A stretch of DNA of 64,000 bases from Litoditis marina. Its lineage: Eukaryota; Nematoda; Chromadorea; Rhabditida; Rhabditidae. The stretch's first letter is position 1. Each line of letters starts with the position of its first letter. The notes beneath the pieces are model-generated. The model was not told the origin of the DNA, did not search any database, and was given only the letters and a program-made list of their open reading frames with translations. The stretch covers positions 17,511,904 to 17,575,903 of the forward strand of contig OZ038436.1 of NCBI GenBank assembly GCA_964036275.1. The letters run 5' to 3'. The position numbers and the translations under genes were made by a program. Positions 45,090 through 57,000 of this stretch are shown piece after piece.

Positions 45090-48000
45090 GTTATCAGGCA
45101 AGCTTTCAAATCGAAGACATGTGCACGTACACAGCGGAAAGTGAGATATACAGTACCCTCCCGACTTTCCGTTGGCGACGACTATAATGTACGTATACAG
45201 TGTAGTTCGTTTCCCGCTCTGTTTGTAGTTTGATTCCGTTGCTTGTGGATTAGAGTTCGTGAATCGTTTGGTTGAACGAGATCAAAGTACAACAAAGTCT
45301 TGGTCCCTCCCTATATTGGAGGTGACCAACGTTTTTGATCTGCCTTCCTCATCAATTTCTCGCATTACGACTGAAACGCATCGAAATCCAACTACAAACA
45401 TAGCAGAACCCGTGAAAAGTCTTTGTCACCCTCCCCCTTAGCTCATAGTCATATCTCCCCCATATCCGATATTTGTACCGTTTCATGAGGGGGTGTGTTT
45501 CGGTGGTTTCGCAGAATTGGGCCCCGTCTGCCGACGTCTATTTCTCTATTTGCTCGCTAGTTGAGTCGCGGGTAAACCTTGTGCCGTTGCCCCTTCTCGC
45601 AGTACACGCGAACTCGCATTTATCACACCCTCCCCACCATGTGCTGGTTGACGCACATACGGTTTCGATATTCTACAAAACTTCTCGATTTTCAATAAAA
45701 TATGGGTCTTCTCTATCAAATTCGGAGAAGTAGTTCTTACTTTCAATTTTTGTGACTACCCGGACAACATTACGGATGTGATGGATTATGTGTGAAGAGT
45801 GCACTATGAAAATGGAAGTTCAAACTTTCCTCTTATTTTTTCAATACAGAAATAATTGTGAACTGTATTTATGAAGTTGCATCGGAAACTACTAACTACG
45901 TGTCAATTAGTCACTGATTTCTCGATTTATACCTCTAATTTGACGTAAGAACATAAATATATAGGACATAATATCGAGGGTGCAATGAAACACGTACGCA
46001 TTCCATCTTCCGACGTGTTTTGATACCTAACAAACCACGAAATTAACCCACATCTGTCAAATGCAAGAATCAAAATCGGTTTTCAGATAGCTGAACCAAA
46101 ACACCTTTGAACTCTTGATCTTCGAAACTGTTGTTTGTTCCGAGTAGCTGCTTATGTATGTTCTTGTTCTGCCGCTTCTTATCTTAATGGAATTATATTA
46201 CTTTTCTTTATAATCTCTTCCTCCGCTTTGTTTACTTACTTTTTATTGTTTCTCGAAACTGTAACCCGCAGACAGATGATAAGCCGATCGCGCTAAATGC
46301 CCTGCAGAAACAAACATTTTATATCCTGCAGAATGGTAGACTTTTCGTTCGTAGAATTATGACGACCCATTGCAAGCAGAGAAGGAGGGTCACTTTTTCC
46401 TTGTGAAATGGTAGAATAGAACCAAAATTCTTCAAAATTTTCATTTTTCTGCCATGTGTGCTAATGTGTGAATGCGCTACGTTATGTTTTATCGGGTGTA
46501 CAGGACGGATTTAAGAACACACAATTAAACGGATTTGGTATGAAGTTTACTAATGGTTATGCTTTTTTTCATTATTTCCTGAGTTTTTTTATCACGTTCT
46601 TTTGTTCTTCTTTTTGCTCGTTTAACTTCCGAATTCTGCTTCAACATAGTTTATTTCTGTATTTCTTTGGTCTAGACCACTTTGCACCCAACGACGTAAC
46701 CCTTACACTTAATCTGGTTTATTCGTTCCGTTCCTTTAACATCAGTGATTGATCATTATTTATCTTGTCTACGCTCTGCCAGTAACAGATTGGTGGGTAT
46801 TCAGTATTCCCGATATAATTTGAGCTTAACAAATGAATTATAATTAATAAAAAAAGAAACTTTCAGTCAAGTTACACGTTTTTTTGCCTTCAGACAGAGC
46901 TATTACAAATGGGAACTTAATTTTTCGCCCGTGTTGTGAAATAGTAGAAAAAGACAGCCCGTTTCCACATCTTTCAAGTAACTTGAGATATTTCGGGCAC
47001 ATATGTCTCATTTGTCTTATTGAAACCAGTTCGTAGAAGAGTGATATTTCCAGCAGATAGTAACCATTTCATTGGAGATTTACGATTGCTTCTATAGTTC
47101 ATTTCTATAGTTCATTTCTACATTTTTCATATTTTTTTCAAATTGATTCATTTCATATATTTGAAATCATTGGAAAACGTGTTTTGTGCTACTCATGTTT
47201 TAAAAGACTTCATTTGACTGGGAATGTATTTTAAATCCAAAAATTGGTTTTAATGTTTTATAGAGATTCAATAAACAAGTTAACCTGCTACTTGTCTTTC
47301 CGTTCGACCTAGGTTACTTGATCTCACCATGTGCCATCTTTTTCTCCTTTCTCCCAACCATCTCAGCTGTTGTTGAGATATCTGTTTTCGCTCGAATTTC
47401 CGCCTTCTAACAGCACTCGCAGGAGCCATATCCCCCCATCAAATGCAATGTCTATCTGACTATTTTATGACACTTGCTCTTTTTAGCTACTTCCGGCTCT
47501 CATAAACATTGTTTTCGGAATTCCAACTATAAAAGCACAGTGGAACACATCATCTTACTTCTGAACCACAATCTGGGTCTCAATGATCGTTTTCCAAGTT
47601 TCTGAGTTTTTTTATCGATTCTTTCAATTTGTCATTTCCATAAATTCCCTCATAGTTTGTTAGCTTCAAGCTTTACATCTGTACTCTTCTCACGTTTTTT
47701 TGACTTCTACTAATGAAAATCGAACGCATCTATGAGAATACCGCGGGTATGACTTTTTTATACTACCTCGTGATCCGCTCATTTTGATGATACTGACCTC
47801 ATTGCTTGTCGAAACATTTCCTGGTAACGGTTATTCATCTCAGTTCAAGCACACCCGATATTTCTCAATATTTGCTCATCGTTTTCATTCCTCTCTTCTC
47901 CATTTCCATCTGTTGGAAACAGTGACTTTTTTTTTGATAATCGAAGTTGTAGCTGTGTAAACGATTGGTCAATCAAGAGTCTGCAAGACCGTTGAAATGG

Positions 48001-48273
48001 GTTCCGAATTCGGTATGAATGAATTGCGGTTGCACCGGAACAAATACAATCACAGCAATAACAAAACTACTAAACTATCCAAGAGCAGTTAACATGTAAG
48101 GATCATGGAACACGTACGACGATCATCGATTTTCGTGATACTACCTACATTCATGTTCTGTGTTTTTGTTTTCACTTTTGTTGTTGTTTGTTTCTAATCT
48201 CTGCCTACACATGATGCCGGTAATAGAAGTATTCTGACCAAGTCCAACGAGTAACGTAACCGTCCTTTCAGAC

Positions 48274-51200
48274 ATGGGAACCGAAGTAGTTCTTCAGGAG
48301 GCCTGTTTTGCCGCGTCTCCCTCCACGTTCGATCGCCCGTTCAAGATAATCGTACAGGATCAGGTGTTCCTCATCGACTCCGAATCCATGCGCAAAATGT
48401 CTCCGGTTAGTATGAATTAGCTGCTAATCGTTTCGCTAAAAAAAACATCTGGCACGCGTTTCAATCATATAATTGAAATAAAATAAATTTAAGACACTGT
48501 CAATCATTGAGAAGCTGTCGTGAACAGGGCAACATTGTTACCAATTTCGTTCAAAAGGTCAAGTATAGAGAGGTGAAATTTCGTAACACGCCGTTTTGTT
48601 TCGAGATTGAAGCGAATGTGAAGAAATATTGCGTATCTCCACTCGATTGAACCGCAGGGTACTTCTGGAGCATTTGCCCACAACATCCCGACCTCTTCAA
48701 ATAACGTTCGGAGGGATGTAGGCTGGAGCTTGAAATGCGGGATATTCTCGAATACGGCCGGAGGTACAGAATATGTCTCGATATAACATATTTTTAGGTG
48801 TTCTCTGTGATGTGCTACGGCAAGGACTTCGAGAAGGGCAGGGAACTTTCCCGTGAAATTGTCGACGAGAAATGCTTGGACATTGACGTTTTCCTGCGAG
48901 CCGTCAACGATCCCAGTGTCATAAACGGTAGGTAAAGTTCTAACGTTCATGCAATTCGGTTTGAAACTACAACCACGTAACATGTTCGAACTAGTGTACA
49001 ACAACTTTGCAAATTGCTTCAGGTCAGCATTTCATCAAAAAATTGTATTTATGCCTCCTCCCCCCCCCCAACTTTCTGTGTTTCATAACTAGTTCTTTGT
49101 GTTTCTTTACAGTTTCAAAGACAACGTTTATCCTTATCAATTCTCTTTCCGTTCCGCTTTCAAGGAAACCAGTGAAATTTCTAGTTTTTTTTTCCCAAAG
49201 TAGCTGTTTACAATGGGCAAACCAGCAGATAACTGTGTTTATCCGACTTTTCTGCCACCATTTGCGTGAGCACACAAAAACCGTTTGCCTTTCCGATTAT
49301 GCAATGCGCATGTGGTTTGTTTTTGCACATTTTGCGCAATGAGAAATAGTTCAACGATCAGTCGCGGAACTGAACCGAGAGAAGTGTTGCCAGATGGTTT
49401 TCTATTTGGTAAAACCAGGGCATAGTGGGCGGATTCATATAAATTGTTTCATTGAAAACTCCTTGAGAAAGAATTTTTGTTTCAACATCAACTCCTACGA
49501 TATCAGAAAGAAGCGACAGTAATTTTAGATAGTTATCGCCAGTTCTCAGTCCCTACTGTCCCACTCATAGAGGAGCAACTTCGTCAATTAGACGTCAATC
49601 AGGATATAACTATCAAAAAAGATAAATGCCACATGACAAAGCTGAAGACTGTACCAAATTTCCAACTTGTAAAACATTTTCTACATGTCATTTTCATTTT
49701 CTACATTTGGCAGAGTAGTCATGTGACGTAGCGTAATTGTGTTCTAATCACTGTCAAATAGTGGCCGCTCATATTTGCTCAAACTTCTTTTTCGCGCCAT
49801 TTCGTGTGTCAAATGACTGCCGGTTGCAGTAACTCTATCGCTCACGACGGCATGACGCACGCAGAAACATAAAACGGTTAATATGTGCCAAACACACGCT
49901 CATCACGTGAAATATGTAGTTTTAACTTCTTTCCTGAACTCTTATCAAGTAAACTATTGTGATGGCGAACACAGGGAATAATATTTGAAACATGTCCTTT
50001 TATGGATAGGCCCTAAACTGAGTCCTACTTGTGATTGCACATGGAATCATTATACACTTGGAGAACGATTGAGTACAACCAATGTGTGTGCTGAAGAGAT
50101 TCGAACTAACCGCTGGTTTTCTTGAACACGAGGATGACTCCAAGAGAATATGTTCTAATATGAGTAATTGGTGTAATTGTGTTGAACCCACAATACGGTT
50201 TTTACACCATCAATGTACAGTGTACACATTGGTTTTCATGCGCTCTTCAAAAGTGAAGTCAAGTATCGTGTATCGCCGACTCATTTTTGATCGTTTTCTG
50301 GAATTCAAGTGTCCGTTGAAAGTCAACATGTGGCTATTCCCCTCGCGATTTATCTTGCGACTCTTCTGTATTCAATCAAAAAGTTAGAGCACACTTCAAG
50401 TTTTATGAGCACATTCACGTGTTGAAAGTAGTATCAGTCTATTCAATGTGAATGTAGTAGACCACTGAACAAGGGTAGAAGACTAGTTCACGACATCATA
50501 ATGTTCCGAAAAGCTGGGATTTTGACGTTGACCGAAACAATGCATAAAATAAACTGTCACTCGGTTATTAACCACATGAAAACTTCTCTCTAGTTATTCC
50601 TGGTATCGAGTAGACCGTGAAATAAGGCGAGTTAGAGAAAAATATATGTGAAACGGTGATATATTTCATTGATATACCCCACACTCTAGTAAGAATCATC
50701 ATAAAGGTACTGTTTTCGTTTTTCAAAAAGATACTGTTTTGTAGTGTTTTTTCGAATGAGTCACCAACCAAAGTGTAGTTTGACCAGACTCTCAGACGTT
50801 ACACTCTTCTTGCCTCAAGTATCTGCGAAAAGTTTTTTGTTATCACGTCGACCTTTCCACTCGAGAGGCCGCGCATCTTCTTCCATCTCAACTTTTATAG
50901 ATACTATTTGTTCAACATAGTGTGCTTTAGTGGATAAGTGCACGATCCGATGAGACATATCTTTGAAAAGGTTTATGAAAGCTAGCTATCTCTCATAGGG
51001 TTGAACCGGTTCTCGCAAACATTTTCGAATTTACAGAAGGAGGACGTGACAACGTACGAATTTCGTGGTTTGATCATACATAGCACAAGTTCTGATCTAC
51101 GAATGAAGAGCAGTTTGATCAATCTACAAACACACAACCCGTACCGTTATGCTTTGCATTTCTGAAAGTTACAACAAGTTAATGTAAGTATTTCAGCTGC

Positions 51201-52857
51201 CAATTTCGCCGTCGTGCTCCGTCTTTCCAACAAATACCAGGTGGAACCGATCATCGAAGCCTGTCAGAACTATGTAAGAAGACAAGACCTAGAGTGAGTA
51301 TCCCTTTCTCTTGCTTGTTTTGAAACCGAATCATTTTGTAGCAGTCTGTTCGTCTTATTTTGCTTTGCACAAAAGAGCCAAGCGCAATCAAGGTACTGGC
51401 GAGAAGCTCCTTGAACTTCCCACAAGAAAGGTTGCACATCTGATAAGCTACCCTTCATGTTATGATGATATGCCCTACATCCTAGTGAAAATCATTAGAT
51501 ATTTGTCATAGTGAGATCTCATGAGTTTCGCGATGGCTTGACTAATAGTAATAACTGCTCGGACATTTCAAACTTTTTAGAAATTCCGTGTCTATTCAGA
51601 ATTTGCACTACAATACAAGCTGGGCGTTACTGATTGGTGCGTGAAGATGTTTTAGCGTGAACGAGTTCAACTTTACAATAACTATCACCATGTTCTCTCT
51701 CTACACAATTTCATGCTTCCAGTGTTCTGAAGCCAGATGAGGTGATGACGCTTCTGATCGCCGCCTACGACTTCCACTGTCGTCGAGACGTGATGGTGAA
51801 GTTGATCCGCCGTCTGGCCAGTGAGACAAACGCCATTTTCACTCGCCTCAAGATCAGCAGATTCCTCCCGGCTCAGGTGAGATCATAGGTAGATTATGCA
51901 ACGTAAAAACGTAACAACGGAGATTAAGTGTGTTTTTCAGTCAGTTTTTGTGATTCCATTAGATTTGAGATAGAATTGATGAGGCAATTCCGTTGTAAGG
52001 TGACAATCAGATAGTTTATTTGAAGCTATATAAAAAAAATCAGAAGAGTGACATCCTTCGCCTTTTGTTCTTCAAGTTCAATGAGTAAGTAACGCAAGAA
52101 AAGTTTAAAATTGATCTCATATTATGTTCATCTTCAGATCTACGGAGCAGTGATCTCTGCTTCCATGAATCTAACGCAACTGAGAGAATGCGAGGCTATG
52201 AATGGTCACTGTCTCAAGATGGAGAGGTATGTATACATTCCGGTTTGCTTGAACTGGTTATTGATGAATGATTCTTTGTTCAATTTGACGTGTTCGATGA
52301 AAATGATTTTTATTCTTGTCGATTTCCTTCCAGATCTCGCACCAGGTGGAGAAATTCAGTCTGCGAAAAGTGTGCAGCAATCTGCTCCCAGTGCGCCACT
52401 TGCGACGAATGCAAAAAGGTGAATTTAACTACAGGGTTCGCCCTGTCGAATCCCTAAATGTGTTTGTAGTTTGATTCTTTCGTGTTTCGGTTCAAATTTC
52501 GAAAATCGTGTATCCTGATCAAACTACAACTAAGACCTACAACCATACGCCGTTTCACCCATACAAAACACTCAAAGTATACAGTGAAACTTTAGGAACA
52601 CTTTCAGAGGTTTTGAGAAAGAACACTTTCAGAGGTTTTCAGAAACCCTTCACGCATCAAGACATGAAAAACTAGAAACTTGTTTTTGTAGACGTGTTGC
52701 TCCTGCCACATTGTTTCCTTCCCCAAATTTTTCATTCTCTCGATTCCAGACTCTTTGTAAACAACATGTACAAGAAATGGCCTGCAGCAGCGACTATGGG
52801 ATCAAGACTCTCACTCAACTGAAAAATGGAATTGTTGAATTGGAGTGGAAGGACTAG
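48274..52857 (+). CDS. BTB-BACK domain protein with Cys-rich C-terminus
   Basis: Exons: 48274-48405, 48798-48927, 51197-51273, 51581-51636, 51723-51876, 52138-52226, 52334-52418, 52750-52857. These give 276 residues with all phases closed. The first part (FKIIVQDQVFLIDSESMRKM, then SPVFSVMCYG and VFLRAVND) is a BTB/POZ fold. ANFAVVLRLSNKYQVEPIIE, then EFALQYKLGVTD, fits the helical BACK-like region. The C-terminus has a dense cluster (VCEKCAAICSQCATCDECKK then TLCKQH) that could bind zinc, an unusual addition to BTB. BTB proteins often act as CUL3 ubiquitin-ligase adaptors; that role is inferred. The donor after CQNY (TAT|gtaaga) was chosen because it restores frame with KFRVYSEF. The bases CTTTCAG just before the start could be a trans-splice or ordinary acceptor: two upstream mini-exons are phase-compatible (see findings). 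The third intron is 2.3 kb. Confidence 0.88.
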
Positions 52858-54044
52858 TTTTTCGATCTACATAGTTTCGTTCACTGTAGCTAGTATACAT
52901 ATATTCTCAACTAGCCGTAAAAATTTCATAGCCTGGATACAAGTATACCTGCCATGTAGGATTCTAAGAACAAGTTTCGGTATCTGTAACCACACTTCTA
53001 GATGCGAGTACAATTAGCAACAATACTATTTGGTCGAACATAAGGGTTCCGTCTTATTTGCCGTTACTGTGTTTTCTCTTCTCCAATTGTTTTGTCAACG
53101 TTGAACGTATTGTAGAATGTTTCATATTAGTTGAATCTCATGTATTTGTACCCTGTTCTAAACAACTATTGTTACAATTGTTGTACTTTAGACTGGTGTA
53201 GGATTAGTATCTTCCAGTTCGATTTGAAGCCACGATTGCTCATTAGCAACAATTACGGAACAGATGTTTATTGATTAAACTATAGTTAAAGCAAGGTATT
53301 CTCGTAGCCGATTATATTATTCACGTAAAACGTGTGAATGACCGTTTATCAATTAACTTTTCAGTCTCTGTTTTAAGTTCTCGTTTTCCGTGACTTTTCC
53401 ATTCGCTCATATGCCACGAGCCCCAGTTTCGATTCGTTCACGCGGTAGATCATTTTGTTGTCCTATGCTGTTTCCGAGATTTTTCTTTGAGGAAACGTGT
53501 TATTTGCCGCTTTAATTGTTGTATAGTGTAATTAGAGAGAGTACATGAAACTTTTGAAAATGTACTTGCGTTTGCATGAACTGAAATTGCAACTTAAAAA
53601 AAGAAGATCAATATGTGAAGAGATAATTTATTTCCTAATCTATCAACATGGAGGAAACACAACAAGTTGACGAAAGACACAATTGTGACGATATATTATA
53701 CTATACTCTACAATAAATATTATTAGGTAACAGAAAATAACAGCATCAATAGTGATTAATGGTGCAACAGGAAACCATGTCATAGATTCAGTTGCGTATG
53801 CATGGTGAGAAAAACCTATCACTCGGTGAAATATCTTATATTTATAGAAAAAGTTTTGTTTTGATCGAAAAGAAACAATAATATATGCTACTCTGAACAA
53901 GACGTTTGGACATCATATCTGTTTAGAAGAAATGAGAAAATTCATTTACTATCTGTTTGTTTTTCGAAAGAAAGAGAGAACAGGTTAGTTAGGTCAATTT
54001 TACCGGCAAAACTTGGCGTGAACTTGGACGTGTTACTTCTTTGG
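52858..54044. other. Convergent 3' interval
   Basis: This lies between the stops of the plus-strand BTB gene and the minus-strand Cys-repeat gene. It is AT-rich. A minus-strand AATAAA (about 53626-53631) could serve the Cys-repeat gene. No gene is supported. Confidence 0.5.
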
Positions 54045-57000
54045 TTAGGACCGCTTGGCTCTTTTCTTGGCGCAAAGTGCGGCGCAAGATTGGGAGCATG
54101 CCGGCGCGCACTGTCGCGAGTTCTGTCCGGAAAATGCACATTGACCCTGAAAGAAATTTGTTTTCGAAAACAGAAAGATATGTTCAATTTAGGTGTGCCA
54201 AAATAATACTATTTTAACATATTTATAGGGGTTATTAGTTGTTATTTCATGTGATCTGGAAAAATATGCTCGTTTCTAGACTAAAACTTGTGTAAAATGT
54301 TCGAAATTTTGTAAATTACTGAAAATAAAAGCAGATATATGATGAGAATACATTTTGCAAAATGAAAGCCGAGCTCAGGCATTGAACTCTAATCACGGTA
54401 TTCAGACAAGATTAAGCCATTTGTATCTTCACCACTCGGCCACGCGTACATGTTTTGATATACGCTCGCATTTGCCTGCGTGACCATTCATCCGCGCTGT
54501 GCAATGCATCAAACGTTGAAGTCGCAATATAAAATAGATTCTCGGAAGGCCAAATAACATTTTTACGTGAAACGTGAACAAATATCATCATTTTTCCAAT
54601 AATTATTTACGAATGCTACTTTTCCCTCTTTCACATTAGTTTATTCGATCATGGATTAATAGACTGATTGTTTGAAATGAAAATAAACTTTATTTTCATT
54701 ATTTGAAAACTTACGAATAAATGTAAAGTACCTGACAAACTGTTTCACAAGCTCCCTCACAACTGACTACGGGACACGCGATATCACAGGACTTCACACA
54801 AGATGGAGTACAAGCGGTATCTGAAACCATTTTCAATACTGTATTCATGAAACAGAGCAGGCATTCATCAAACACATTGTAAAAGATAGAGTATACATAA
54901 TGAGTACATTCGACTGATCAGAAGTCAATAAAATACATCTCACAAACAGTGAACTGTGAACCATAAAACATCGTATGGCTTCAATCATTTGTGTATTATT
55001 TTTAACTCTTCCTCTGATGAGCGAGTGCCACATTATTTAAATGTAGATAGAAAGATAAAATATATAAAACCTCAAACAAAGAGTACACAAGTTAAGTGCA
55101 TAGGAAGTATAGGTACAGAGTATTCGGATTACATGCTTCTATGTTCTTCGTTCTCTTCAGCTTTAACGAGATACATAGGTTGTTCTGAGTTTGATAACAG
55201 TCATCTAAAAAATCTATTTTTCGTGAATACATTGCTAACTTGCCTTTGTGAAGGCATTGTTGCGTGCACTGAACATCGCATGGCAGATTACAGTTGTAGC
55301 TCGGGGAGAGTTGGACCACTGGGGTAGGAGCTGTACCACACAACTGCTTACAGCTGGCATCGCATCCTGGAAAAGTGAGCTAAACTGTTGGCCATTTTGA
55401 ATAGTGAAACGTGCGAATAACATTATGCAATGGCAAACATTTTTTGGAGGGAACACTAAAGCTCGTTAGTATAGTTTGTAGGTTTTGAATCCATCTAAAT
55501 ATCGTCATTTACGACTGATTATTGCTGTAATCTGGACATCTACACATAATCATGACTTACCATTGAAACAACTTTCCGTTTTCTGAGGGCAAAGATTTTG
55601 ACAGTCTGACATACACTTTGGTGCACAGGCCTGATTCTGAAAACAAATTATGGAAGACCGGAGTAAAACGAGTTTTTGTTATCTTGATCCAGAGATGAAA
55701 GGTGCAATAGTTAACGATAGAATTGCACTCCTGCACAGTTAAGAATTACATATAGGAACGCAATAGTCACTGCTTATTTGACTACAAATTAATACAAAAG
55801 GAAACTAAGGAAATTTTGAAGAATGGCGCTTTAAAGTTTAGTGCAGTTAAAAATGCATGCACTTGGAGTTTAACTACTTGAACATAACCAAAGTTCCCAC
55901 CGGACTGATTCTATGTATCAGTACATACGAATGTCCACCATGAGGAATCAACTGTGGCATTACTGCACAAGAAGACGGGTTGATGATAACGTGATATGTA
56001 TGGGGATCACCGCCTCGAAAGGACACGAAGTGTAACAACAATTATGTAAATATGTAAATCCCACCTGCTGAGGCTGTTGTTGTTGTTGTTGTTGTTGTTG
56101 TTGTACGGTGTGTGGTTGGGTAGATCCGCAGGACTGGGCACAAATGTTGGCGCAAGCAGGCTGGCAGGACTGTGACAGAGACTGCGCAGAAGTCTGGCAT
56201 TCTGCCACACAGCTCTTCTCGCAGAGAGGCTGGCATTGAGCGGGCTCCAGGTTGACCTACAAACTTAGATATCAACTTTTAAACTACTTGAACAATTCGC
56301 ATTTCATTAAAAAAGATACAAGTTTTTGCTAATTGATATCGCTGTTAACACCGAGAGGATTTCGATGAGCTGTAGTACGTAGTGTTAAACCAAGAAACAA
56401 CTCGATGGATTGTGTAGAAATCTACTTCGAAATATGAGTACTTAAATTATAGACTAGCACTCATAGCATTCGTCCCTTTTTGCCGTTTGGAGGCGGTGTT
56501 GCTGGGCAGGTCATTCATCGTAGTGAATAAATACGTAATTTGTGGTCAAAATAACTACCTCGATCTTGATCATTTGTTGTTCCTGGATACATTTTGGTTC
56601 ACAAGCCGGCTGACACATTGGAACGCACTGTGGTTGGGCGGGGGCGGAGGGAACTACGTTCACTGGGACCGCCATGGAGGGCTGCAACAAGTTGAGCTAT
56701 AAACTTGATCAAGTAATACCACACTTCCAAAATATGTTCACTTACAACACTTTTCACTTTTCCCGACCACTTTGAAGCGAAACATATCAAACAACTTTCT
56801 TCTCTTCGTAAATTATGAAAGAGTGCTCATGTTTCAGAGCGAAAAAGTTCCAATCGCAATGAGATTGTGTATTGCTTGGAAACGGAACTTATCTACAAAA
56901 CTTGACAGATCGTCGTCTCGGAAACTAATCGAAACTCCGTTCTTTCGTTACCAAGTATGCATGATACTTGCCTGTTTGCATGCAGTAATACACTGTCCTC

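Larger units (their letters stand above)
39905..47712. other. Long gene-poor block with repeats
   Basis: No gene was supported over nearly 8 kb. It contains a split family B element (40345-40998) with a poly-C tract, a family A foldback element (41103-41277), CT microsatellites (near 43340-43450 and 43652-43734), a tRNA-like relic (45019-45089) and a TATAAAAG at 47528. The last is followed 48 bases later by an ATG whose frame is short. Open frames such as 42114-42506, 43616-44061 and 46468-46752 are AT- or CT-driven and lack motifs. Confidence 0.55.

Noticed and set aside
48504..49004. 166-codon minus-strand open frame
   Set aside because: It overlaps exon 48798-48927 of the BTB gene in antisense and has no motif; it is a shadow.
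51274..51295. Extending the BTB exon to the donor at 51296
   Set aside because: It leaves a phase that destroys the EFALQYKLGVTD reading in the next exon; the TAT|gtaaga donor at 51273 fits.
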